From: an uncultured Flavobacterium sp.
GTDB taxonomy: Bacteria > Bacteroidota > Bacteroidia > Flavobacteriales > Flavobacteriaceae
Direction: 5' to 3'
NCBI RefSeq assembly: GCF_963422545.1
Contig: NZ_OY730244.1
Coordinates: 39,662-103,661, forward strand
DNA length: 64,000 nt
The notes under the pieces were generated by a model. The model searched no databases. It saw only the letters and a program-made list of their open reading frames with translations, and had not been told where the DNA came from. Shown piece after piece: positions 1 through 7,412 of the stretch (positions are counted from its first letter, which is position 1; every line of letters begins with the position of its first letter). A program made the translations under genes and the position numbers.

Positions 1-1127
1 TTGAAGAAGAATATATAAAGGCACTTTTAAAAGAGTGGCGTTTGTATTGTAAATTATTACCCGAAAAACCAATTATCAAAGAAATTCATTTGGGCGGAGG
101 AACTCCAACATTTTTTTCAAAAAATAATTTAGAACATCTTATAAATGGTATTTTTAGTTTTGCGAATAAAGCTGAAAACTATGAATTCAGTTTTGAAGGC
201 CATCCTAACAATACTACTTATGAGCAACTTAAAAAATTGTATGATTTAGGCTTTCGCCGAGTAAGTTTTGGTGTTCAGGATTATGCCGAAAAAGTTCAGA
301 AAGCAATACACAGAATCCAACCTTTTCATAATGTTGCAAAAGTGACATTTTGGGCCAAAGAAATTGGATATACCTCTATTGGTCATGATATTATATTTGG
401 TTTGCCTTTTCAAACCATTGAAGATGTCATTGATACTATCGAAAAAACAAATTCTCTTAAACCAGATCGTCTAGCCTTTTACAGCTATGCTCATGTGCCT
501 TGGATAAAAGGAAACGGGCAAAGAGGTTTCAATGAAGAAAATCTCCCAAAAGATGCTGAAAAAAGAAAATTGTATGAAATTGGAAAACAAATGCTTTCAA
601 AAAACGGCTATGACGAAATAGGAATGGATCATTTTGCTTTAGAATCTGACAGTTTACACAAAGCTGTTTTAAGCAAAAAACTACATCGAAATTTCATGGG
701 ATATAGTGCTTCAAAAACACAACTCATGATTGGTCTGGGTGTTTCTTCTATTAGTGACAGTTGGTACAGTTTTGCCCAAAACACTAAAAACCTCGAAGAT
801 TATTATCAGCTATTAGAATGGGATAAACTTCCAATTGTAAAAGGGCATATTTTAGAAAATGAAGATTTAATTATCCGAAAACATATTTTAAACCTAACCT
901 GCGAGTTTGAAACTTCCTGGTCTAATGAAGATCTCTATTTTGAAGAACTTCCAAACGTTTTACTTGATTTAAAAGAAATAGAAAACGATCAGTTAATTAT
1001 AATCGAAAAAGATAAAATAAAAATTACTGAAGCAGGAAAACCATTTGTTCGAAATATTTGTATGGCTTTTGATTTACATTTAAAAAGAAAATCACCAAAT
1101 ACTAATTTGTTCTCGATGACCGTTTAA
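1..1127 (+). CDS. hemN: Oxygen-independent coproporphyrinogen III oxidase, 5' end outside window
   Basis: This radical-SAM enzyme decarboxylates coproporphyrinogen III to protoporphyrinogen IX without oxygen, in the cytoplasm, for haem synthesis. The frame is open from base 3, so the gene starts upstream; about 375 codons are visible of a family of roughly 450. The CX3CX2C iron-sulfur motif must lie outside the window. Visible family signatures are GGGTPTFF and the SFGVQD and GHDIIFGLPFQT stretches. Its position beside the cbb3 oxidase genes fits a joint low-oxygen response. The stop overlaps the end of the converging TauE-like gene by four bases. The identity is strong for the HemN/HemW superfamily; HemN rather than HemW is inferred from the context. 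Confidence 0.88.
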   Translation, partial: EEEYIKALLKEWRLYCKLLPEKPIIKEIHLGGGTPTFFSKNNLEHLINGIFSFANKAENYEFSFEGHPNNTTYEQLKKLYDLGFRRVSFGVQDYAEKVQKAIHRIQPFHNVAKVTFWAKEIGYTSIGHDIIFGLPFQTIEDVIDTIEKTNSLKPDRLAFYSYAHVPWIKGNGQRGFNEENLPKDAEKRKLYEIGKQMLSKNGYDEIGMDHFALESDSLHKAVLSKKLHRNFMGYSASKTQLMIGLGVSSISDSWYSFAQNTKNLEDYYQLLEWDKLPIVKGHILENEDLIIRKHILNLTCEFETSWSNEDLYFEELPNVLLDLKEIENDQLIIIEKDKIKITEAGKPFVRNICMAFDLHLKRKSPNTNLFSMTV

Positions 1128-1825
1128 TGACAGTTAGGAGTTCCTTGTACAAACAAACTCATATTTGATGGAGAAATATAAGGAATTCCTAAACCTAGTC
1201 CCCTAAGAATAAATAAAATCCCAATAATAATCGCAACGTAAGGAATTGCTTTTTGTATTTTATTTCTAAATGGAAGTTTTATCAATGAATTGATGTAGAC
1301 AACAATTGTCATTAATGGCATTGTTCCCAATCCGAATAAGATCATATACAAAACTCCAAAACTTGCACTCTGCATTGCGATTGCACCAAATAAAGCAACA
1401 TAAACCATTCCGCAAGGCAAAAAGCCGTTTAATAACCCGATAGTGAAAAGAGATTTATACGTTTTCTTTTTAAATTGATTTCCTAAGCTTGATTTTATTT
1501 TTGAAATTACCTTGTAAACCGGTTTTGAAAAATTATACTTCGAGAAAATTTTCTCCGGAATCAAAACTACAATTATCATTGCTACACCAATAAAAATTGA
1601 CATTTTTTGTTGTAATCCAGCCAGGAAAAAACCTCTTCCCAACAAACCAAAAATTAAACCTATCGTAGCATAAGCGGTCAGACGACCTAAATGATAGGTA
1701 ATAATTTGAGTTACTCGTTTAGCTTCATTCCGGCGATCTACAGGCAGCATCATCGCAATTGGACCACACATTCCTATGCAGTGCAAACTACTAATTAAAC
1801 CTAATATGAAAGCGGAATACAACAT
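1124..1825 (-). CDS. TauE/SafE-family (DsbD-like) membrane protein of the cbb3 cluster
   Basis: This is a 233-residue polytopic membrane protein with about six hydrophobic segments. It carries the paired motifs HCIGMCGP near the N-terminus and LPCGMVYVALFG in the middle, which mark the DsbD-like branch usually annotated as sulfite exporter TauE/SafE. It is the last gene of the cco operon, 55 bases after ccoH. Relatives next to cbb3 oxidase genes may act in copper handling or thiol and haem delivery for oxidase assembly, but no substrate can be read from the sequence. The start is an ATG followed directly by the first membrane helix. Confidence 0.8.
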   Translation of the reverse strand: MLYSAFILGLISSLHCIGMCGPIAMMLPVDRRNEAKRVTQIITYHLGRLTAYATIGLIFGLLGRGFFLAGLQQKMSIFIGVAMIIVVLIPEKIFSKYNFSKPVYKVISKIKSSLGNQFKKKTYKSLFTIGLLNGFLPCGMVYVALFGAIAMQSASFGVLYMILFGLGTMPLMTIVVYINSLIKLPFRNKIQKAIPYVAIIIGILFILRGLGLGIPYISPSNMSLFVQGTPNCH

Positions 1826-1880
1826 TTGTTTTTTATTTTTTTGCCACAGATTAATTGGATTAAAATGATCAAAAAGTATT

Positions 1881-2333
1881 TTAATTTACATAAATCACTT
1901 CTTTTGAAAGATATTTTGTTCCCTTATATTCCCATTCCATATTGACATCCCAACGGCCTTTAATCAACTTCTTTTGCGGAATAAGCAAAGATGAATTTGT
2001 CAAAGTTATTTGAGTATCAAAATCAAATTTCTTATTTGAAGGCCTGTATAACAGCACATTTCCTTTTACTTTATCACTTTCAAAAGTTGCTGGAAAAGCT
2101 ATTTCCACACCATTTTCATTATAAACAATTGACGGTTTTTGTTGTAAATCATGAGCATTTTGAATTCGGGCCATTTCATCCTGAAAATGCGAATCATGTT
2201 TATAATATTCTTCAACCACCAAGTCATTGTCATACTTACTGTTTGACTGTACTTCAAAAACAAAATATAAAATAAAAGTCATAAACAATGCAAATGCAAT
2301 GACTATTCCTGTTCCCCAATTTATTTTCATCAT
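1881..2333 (-). CDS. ccoH: Cbb3 oxidase assembly protein CcoH/FixH
   Basis: This is a 150-residue protein with one N-terminal membrane helix (about residues 7-27) and a periplasmic domain, the layout of FixH/CcoH. CcoH associates with cbb3 oxidase during assembly. The stretch VVEEYYKHDSHFQDEMAR just after the helix is typical of Bacteroidetes FixH. It starts 10 bases downstream of the ccoG stop, so it is probably in the same transcript. Sequence conservation in this family is low, so the call rests on both domain layout and gene order. Confidence 0.85.
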   Translation of the reverse strand: MMKINWGTGIVIAFALFMTFILYFVFEVQSNSKYDNDLVVEEYYKHDSHFQDEMARIQNAHDLQQKPSIVYNENGVEIAFPATFESDKVKGNVLLYRPSNKKFDFDTQITLTNSSLLIPQKKLIKGRWDVNMEWEYKGTKYLSKEVIYVN

Positions 2334-2343
2334 AGTATATTTT

Positions 2344-3762
2344 TTAATTAAAACTTCTTGGTCCTAAAAAATTTGTTGTAGTAGTTTCAAGCAATTCTTT
2401 ACCATTATAAACTCCAATTTTCACTTTGGTTTTATCACTTTCTAAAAGAACTTCGCCTATTTCTATAAATAATGTGCCTTGCGAAATATCTTCTTTGTTT
2501 ATTTTAAAATGTTCCTTTCCAACATTTTTTATTTCTCCTTTTTGATCAATCAACTCAAAATGAATATCATTATAATCTTTCATTGTTTTATTGACAATCT
2601 TATAAGTATAAACATTACTAATTTTATCGCCTTTATGCTGAAAAAGTTGTCCGGGCAAGCGTAAAATGACTGCTTCAACATTGGTTCGTAAGAATAACAT
2701 TCCAATAAAAACACTCAATAAAATAAACAAAACAGCTGTATAACCTTTCATTCTGGCTGTAAACCTGAAAGGTTCTTTTTTGGTAATTTCATCTTCAGAA
2801 GCATAACGAATCAATCCTTTTGGTAAACCAACAGAATCCATTATACTATCGCATTCATCAATACAAGCAGTGCAATTGGTACATTCTAACTGAGTTCCGT
2901 TTCTAATATCAATTCCCATTGGACAGACATGTACACATTGGTGACAATCTATACAATCACCTTTTCCTGTAGTAATTCTATCTTCTTTTTTATTGAATTT
3001 AGCACGTCCAGCTTCTTTTTCTCCCCTAACAAAATCATACGCCACATTAATAGACTTATCATCTAAAAGAACACCTTGAAGCCTGCCGTAAGGACACGCA
3101 ATGATACAAACCTGTTCGCGAAACCAAACAAAAACAAAATAAAAAACACCTGTAAAAATAAGAAGTGCAATAAAGTTACTTGCCTGCTGAATTGGTCCTT
3201 GCTCTACCATTAAAAACAAAGCATCACTACCTACCAAATAAGCTAAAAAGACATTTGCAATTCCAAATGAAATCAGAAAAAAAACAGTCCATTTAGTAAC
3301 TCTTTTTTGGATTTTTTCAGCATTCCATTCCTGTCTTGCTAAGCGGGACTGGGCACCTCGATCACCATCAATCCAATATTCTATTCGGCGGAAAACCATT
3401 TCCAGAAAAATGGTCTGCGGACAAATCCATCCACAAAAAATTCTTCCAAAAACAACGGTAAATAAAATTACAAAGACAACACCAACCAGCATTGATATTA
3501 CAAAAAGATAAAAATCCTGAGGCCAGAAAGGGAAACCAAAAATATTGAAACGACGCTCTATAATATTGAACATCATAAATTGGTTTCCGTTTACTTTTAT
3601 AAAGGGATTAGCAATTAAAATAGCCAGTAGAACGTAACTGACTATTTTTCTATACTCATAGAACTTACCAGACGGTTTTTTAGGGAAAATAAATTTTCGA
3701 TTACCACCTTCATCAATAGTTCCAATGGTATCTCTAAAAGCTTCGTCTGGTAAATTTGACAT
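2344..3762 (-). CDS. ccoG: Cbb3 oxidase accessory iron-sulfur protein CcoG/FixG
   Basis: This is a 472-residue membrane ferredoxin involved in cbb3 oxidase assembly; CcoG homologues reduce Cu(II) to Cu(I) for the oxidase. It has several membrane helices, a GRIFCGWICPQT motif, a second ACPYGR cysteine motif, and two ferredoxin-type clusters, CIDCHQCVHVCP and CTNCTACIDEC, at about residues 270 and 300. The C-terminal 120 residues form the immunoglobulin-like FixG domain after a last membrane helix. It lies between ccoP and ccoH with 10-base gaps on both sides. Confidence 0.95.
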   Translation of the reverse strand: MSNLPDEAFRDTIGTIDEGGNRKFIFPKKPSGKFYEYRKIVSYVLLAILIANPFIKVNGNQFMMFNIIERRFNIFGFPFWPQDFYLFVISMLVGVVFVILFTVVFGRIFCGWICPQTIFLEMVFRRIEYWIDGDRGAQSRLARQEWNAEKIQKRVTKWTVFFLISFGIANVFLAYLVGSDALFLMVEQGPIQQASNFIALLIFTGVFYFVFVWFREQVCIIACPYGRLQGVLLDDKSINVAYDFVRGEKEAGRAKFNKKEDRITTGKGDCIDCHQCVHVCPMGIDIRNGTQLECTNCTACIDECDSIMDSVGLPKGLIRYASEDEITKKEPFRFTARMKGYTAVLFILLSVFIGMLFLRTNVEAVILRLPGQLFQHKGDKISNVYTYKIVNKTMKDYNDIHFELIDQKGEIKNVGKEHFKINKEDISQGTLFIEIGEVLLESDKTKVKIGVYNGKELLETTTTNFLGPRSFN

Positions 3763-3772
3763 AATATTCTAA

Positions 3773-4714
3773 TTATTTTTTAACTGCTGTGGTATCTTTT
3801 TTTGTATCTGCTGCTGCATCTGTTTTAGGAGCACTTTCGTCTACCCAAACATCACCTTCTGGTGCTTTTGGATCTTTTGGATTCGATCCTTGTAACGATA
3901 AAATATAACTGGCAACTTTTTGAATTTCTTTTGGTTTCATACCATTAGTTTTCCACGAAACCATTCCTTTTCCATCACGACCTCCATTGGTAATTGTGTG
4001 AAAAACATTTTTAATTCCTCCGCCTAAAATCCAGCGATCATCAGTTAAATTTGGTCCAATTTGACCTCCGGCATCAGCACGGTGACAAGCAGCACAATTG
4101 GTTGTAAAAATTTCTTTTCCAATTGCTAAATTTTCCGGATCAGTTAGTAAAACAACCGTTTTTTCATCCATTAAATCCGGTGCTGTTTTTAGATATTCGT
4201 CAACATCAATTTTAGCCTGTGCCATTTCTTTTTTAAGTTCCATTTCCTGATCGTCAGCTCCGAATATATCATAGCGTGCTACATAGATTACACCAAAAAT
4301 GATACAGATATAGAATAAATATACCCACCAAGGCGGTAAATTATTATCAAGTTCTTTAATTCCATCATAATCATGATCCATCAACAAATCACCTTCTTTT
4401 TCAATAGGCTGTGTTTTGGTTAGCTTATGCATTAAATCTTTATACCAAGTGCTTTCTGTTAAAGTCAAGCTATTTTCATGATCTAATTTAGCTTTTTCTT
4501 CCGGCGACATTAATTGATACATTACGCGATTAACGGCACTTAATGTAATTTCGATAGCGATCAGAATAAATAAAAAGACAAACAAAAAAACCGAAACCAT
4601 TGGATATTTTATAAAAGCCGGGCGATCTCCTGAATCTATCAAATATTCCATTAAGGCGAATCCGATGAAAAAAATCAGCGGAACTCTTACATATACTGGG
4701 AAAAACTTTTTCAT
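3773..4714 (-). CDS. ccoP: Cbb3 cytochrome oxidase subunit III, mono-haem CcoP
   Basis: This 313-residue subunit passes electrons to the catalytic subunit. Two N-terminal helices and a third near residue 130 anchor it, followed by a periplasmic cytochrome c domain. Only one CXXCH is present, CAACH with C207, C210 and H211, whereas proteobacterial CcoP has two. The typical GPNLTDDRWILGGG follows, and the methionine ligand is probably in GMVSWKTNGMKP. The C-terminal tail is rich in Lys, Asp and Ala. The gene starts one base after ccoQ, indicating a tight operon. Confidence 0.95.
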   Translation of the reverse strand: MKKFFPVYVRVPLIFFIGFALMEYLIDSGDRPAFIKYPMVSVFLFVFLFILIAIEITLSAVNRVMYQLMSPEEKAKLDHENSLTLTESTWYKDLMHKLTKTQPIEKEGDLLMDHDYDGIKELDNNLPPWWVYLFYICIIFGVIYVARYDIFGADDQEMELKKEMAQAKIDVDEYLKTAPDLMDEKTVVLLTDPENLAIGKEIFTTNCAACHRADAGGQIGPNLTDDRWILGGGIKNVFHTITNGGRDGKGMVSWKTNGMKPKEIQKVASYILSLQGSNPKDPKAPEGDVWVDESAPKTDAAADTKKDTTAVKK

Positions 4715-4715
4715 T

Positions 4716-4910
4716 TTATTTATCTTTTGAAATTATAATAAGTCCTTCGTCTAAAGGAATTTCACTCATTTCGTCTATTTTATCTTTTTTATACGAGAAT
4801 ACCCAAAAAGCCAATCCAACAAAAAAGAAAAAGAATATCAAGAGAGAAAGAATCGGGTAAATTTCTATACCCGATATATTCTCCATATTGTGTTTTATTT
4901 GTTCAAACAT
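4716..4910 (-). CDS. ccoQ: Cbb3 oxidase small subunit CcoQ/FixQ
   Basis: This is a 64-residue single-helix membrane protein with a short cytoplasmic tail, between ccoNO and ccoP with gaps of 7 and 1 bases. CcoQ stabilises the interaction of CcoP with the CcoNO core. The sequence itself is poorly conserved; the hydrophobic segment at about residues 19-40 followed by YKKDK, together with the position, supports the assignment. Confidence 0.82.
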   Translation of the reverse strand: MFEQIKHNMENISGIEIYPILSLLIFFFFFVGLAFWVFSYKKDKIDEMSEIPLDEGLIIISKDK

Positions 4911-4917
4911 CGCGCTG

Positions 4918-7104
4918 CTATTTAGAATTTTCTTTTACTTTAATATCAGTTCCAAGCCTTTGCACATAGGCAATCAAAGCAACAATTTCTCTTTCGTTCA
5001 TCGGTACAAATTCTTCCCCTTTTGCTGCTGCTTTTTTCTTACTATCCTGATAACTTTTTACAAAATCAGGATCGTTTTCTAAGCTTTTTTCTATTTTAAG
5101 CGCTTGGGTTCGCAATGTTTTCTGCGCATTTGTAATTTCAGCTTCTGAATACGGCACTCCAAGCGAAACCATAGCCTGCATTTTCTTTTGAGTTAATGAC
5201 AGATCCATTGCTTTATTGTCAAACAACCATTTATATCCTGGCATAATTGAACCTGCTGATGTACTTTGTGGATTCCAGAAGTGATTGAAATGCCAGTTGT
5301 CATTGTACTTTCCTCCAACTCTCAATAAATCCGGACCTGTACGTTTTGATCCCCATAAAAATGGATGATCGTACACAAATTCTCCTGCTTTAGATTGTGG
5401 TCCGTAACGTTCTACTTCACTTCTAAACGGACGAACTGATTGTGAGTGACAACCAACACACCCCTCTCTTATGTATAAATCACGTCCTTCAAGTTCTAAA
5501 GGGCTATAAGGCTTAACACTTGAAATCGTTGGAATATTCGATTTTACCATAATAGTTGGTACAATTTGAATAATACCTCCTATTAATATTGCAATCGTAG
5601 CCAAAATAGTCAGCTGGATTGGTTTTCTTTCTAACCAGGTATGAAACTTTTCGCCTCGAAGTCTATTGCTGCTGATTCTTTGCAAAGCCGGAGCCTGTGC
5701 TAGTTCATCTTCAATTGGTTGACCGGCTTTTACAGTTCTGACAATATTATAAACTAGAATTATCATTCCGGTTAAATATAATGTCCCTCCAATTGCTCTC
5801 ATCCAATATAATGGCATGATTGCCGTAACTGTTTCAAGGAAATTTCCGTATTTTAGAGTTCCATCAGGATTGAATTGTTTCCACATAGAAGCCTGTTGAA
5901 AACCGGCTACGTACATTGGTAATGCATAAAAAATAATTCCTAACGTACCGATCCAAAAATGAAGATTGGCTAATTTTTTAGAGAATAATGTCGTTTTTGC
6001 CATACGGGGAACCATCCAATAAATGATAGCAAATGACATGAATCCGTTCCAGGCTAATGCTCCAACGTGAACGTGCGCAATAATCCAGTCTGTATAGTGC
6101 GCAATAGCATTTACATTTTTTAGAGACAGCATTGGTCCTTCGAAAGTTGCCATTCCGTAACCTGTAATGGCTACTACAAAGAATTTAAGTACTGGTTCTT
6201 CACGAACTTTATCCCAAGCACCTCTTAATGTAAGAAGTCCGTTGATCATACCTCCCCAAGATGGAGCAATAAGCATTATTGAAAAAGCAACACCTAAATT
6301 TTGAGCCCAGTTTGGTAAAGCAGAATATAATAAATGGTGTGGTCCTGCCCAGATATAAATAAAAATCAACGACCAAAAGTGAATGATTGATAAACGATAA
6401 GAATAAACAGGTCGGTTAGCTATTTTTGGAACAAAATAATACATTAATCCTAAAAATGGAGTCGTTAAGAAAAATGCCACTGCATTGTGACCGTACCACC
6501 ATTGTACTAATGCATCCTGAACTCCTGCATAAACAGAATAACTTTTTAAAGCTGAAACTGGTAATTCAATATTATTAAAAATATGCAAAACGGCAACTGT
6601 AACAAATGTCGCCAGATAAAACCAGATTGCAACGTATAAATGACGCTCTCTACGACGCAACATTGTACCAATCATATTGATACCCATCACAACCCAAATA
6701 ATTGCGATAGCAATATCAATTGGCCATTCTAATTCGGCATATTCTTTTGAAGAGGTATAACCTAAAGGTAGTGTTATAGCGGCCGCAACAATAATAAGCT
6801 GCCAGCCCCAAAAATGTAAGTTACTTAAAAAATCACTAAACATTCTGGCTTTTAGCAATCGCTGCATCGAATAATACATACCCGCAAAAAAGGCATTTCC
6901 AACAAAGGCAAAAATAACAGCATTGGTGTGTAATGGTCTTAATCGACCGTAACTAAGCCATGAAATCCCATCTGTCATGTTGGGAAAAAGGTACATAACC
7001 GCTAAGGTTAGTCCCACTAACATACCTACTACTCCAAAAAGGATAGTGGCATAAATGAATTTTTTTACAATTTTGTTATCGTAATAAAACTGTTCCATTT
7101 CCAT
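4918..7104 (-). CDS. ccoNO: Fused cbb3 cytochrome oxidase subunits I and II (CcoN-CcoO)
   Basis: This is the catalytic core of the high-affinity terminal oxidase, which reduces oxygen to water and pumps protons. Residues 1 to about 470 are CcoN, with more than ten helices and the haem/CuB histidine motifs LRPLHTNAV, WWYGHNAVAF, GPHHLLY and HVHVGAL. The remainder is CcoO, with one helix and a haem c site, CVGCH at C549, C552 and H553, followed by QSVRPF. A separate ccoO gene is absent, so the 728-residue polypeptide supplies both subunits, as in many Bacteroidetes. It begins two bases after the ccoS stop. Confidence 0.97.
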   Translation of the reverse strand: MEMEQFYYDNKIVKKFIYATILFGVVGMLVGLTLAVMYLFPNMTDGISWLSYGRLRPLHTNAVIFAFVGNAFFAGMYYSMQRLLKARMFSDFLSNLHFWGWQLIIVAAAITLPLGYTSSKEYAELEWPIDIAIAIIWVVMGINMIGTMLRRRERHLYVAIWFYLATFVTVAVLHIFNNIELPVSALKSYSVYAGVQDALVQWWYGHNAVAFFLTTPFLGLMYYFVPKIANRPVYSYRLSIIHFWSLIFIYIWAGPHHLLYSALPNWAQNLGVAFSIMLIAPSWGGMINGLLTLRGAWDKVREEPVLKFFVVAITGYGMATFEGPMLSLKNVNAIAHYTDWIIAHVHVGALAWNGFMSFAIIYWMVPRMAKTTLFSKKLANLHFWIGTLGIIFYALPMYVAGFQQASMWKQFNPDGTLKYGNFLETVTAIMPLYWMRAIGGTLYLTGMIILVYNIVRTVKAGQPIEDELAQAPALQRISSNRLRGEKFHTWLERKPIQLTILATIAILIGGIIQIVPTIMVKSNIPTISSVKPYSPLELEGRDLYIREGCVGCHSQSVRPFRSEVERYGPQSKAGEFVYDHPFLWGSKRTGPDLLRVGGKYNDNWHFNHFWNPQSTSAGSIMPGYKWLFDNKAMDLSLTQKKMQAMVSLGVPYSEAEITNAQKTLRTQALKIEKSLENDPDFVKSYQDSKKKAAAKGEEFVPMNEREIVALIAYVQRLGTDIKVKENSK

Positions 7105-7106
7105 AA

Positions 7107-7298
7107 TTATACTTGTTTTTCTTCGGTTGGTGAATTATTATTCTGTGGGGTAATTTTGATTTCATCGTCAAAAAGCATTCTGACGGAAGGAGTATAATCG
7201 TCATCGTACTGTCCGGATTTGACAGCTACAATAAAAGCAATAAAGAAGCCTATTGCAACGAAAATACTTACTGAAATTAATAGATAAATAACACTCAT
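7107..7298 (-). CDS. ccoS: Cbb3 oxidase maturation protein CcoS
   Basis: This is a 63-residue protein with one N-terminal helix followed by FIVAVKSGQYDDDYTPSVRMLFDD, the characteristic CcoS layout; the SGQYDD segment is a recognised family signature. CcoS is required for cofactor insertion into CcoN. It is the first gene of the cco operon and lies just downstream of a candidate FNR-type site. The ATG follows the inferred transcription start by roughly 15 bases. Confidence 0.9.
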   Translation of the reverse strand: MSVIYLLISVSIFVAIGFFIAFIVAVKSGQYDDDYTPSVRMLFDDEIKITPQNNNSPTEEKQV

Positions 7299-7316
7299 AC
7301 CATAAATTTATATTAA

Positions 7317-7324
7317 CAAAATTA
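7317..7324 (-). promoter_or_regulatory. -7 promoter box of the cco operon
   Basis: Read on the minus strand these bases are TAATTTTG, a full match to the Bacteroidetes -7 consensus TAnnTTTG. The box lies 19 bases upstream of the ccoS ATG, and the transcription start would be near 7312. I see no clear TTG -33 element, which fits an activator-dependent promoter. Confidence 0.55.
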
Positions 7325-7345
7325 GCGGGTGACAGGCGTATAAAA

Positions 7346-7361
7346 TATGATAATTATCATA
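7346..7361. promoter_or_regulatory. FNR/CRP-type operator of the cco operon
   Basis: TATGATAATTATCATA is a perfect 16-bp palindrome containing TGAT-N4-ATCA, the core of FNR-family sites. Its centre (7353.5) lies about 41 bases upstream of the inferred ccoS transcription start, the class II activator position. The gene 2.6 kb away encodes a Crp/Fnr-family protein whose recognition helix keeps the Glu and Arg that read TGA. Confidence 0.65.
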
Positions 7362-7412
7362 CTAGAAGAGATTTACTAAATGTAGGAAAAATAATCTCTG
7401 ATTTATTTATAA

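Noticed and set aside
4888..5082. Plus-strand 64-codon frame opposite ccoQ and ccoNO
   Set aside because: It is antisense to two confidently identified oxidase genes and has no recognisable features.
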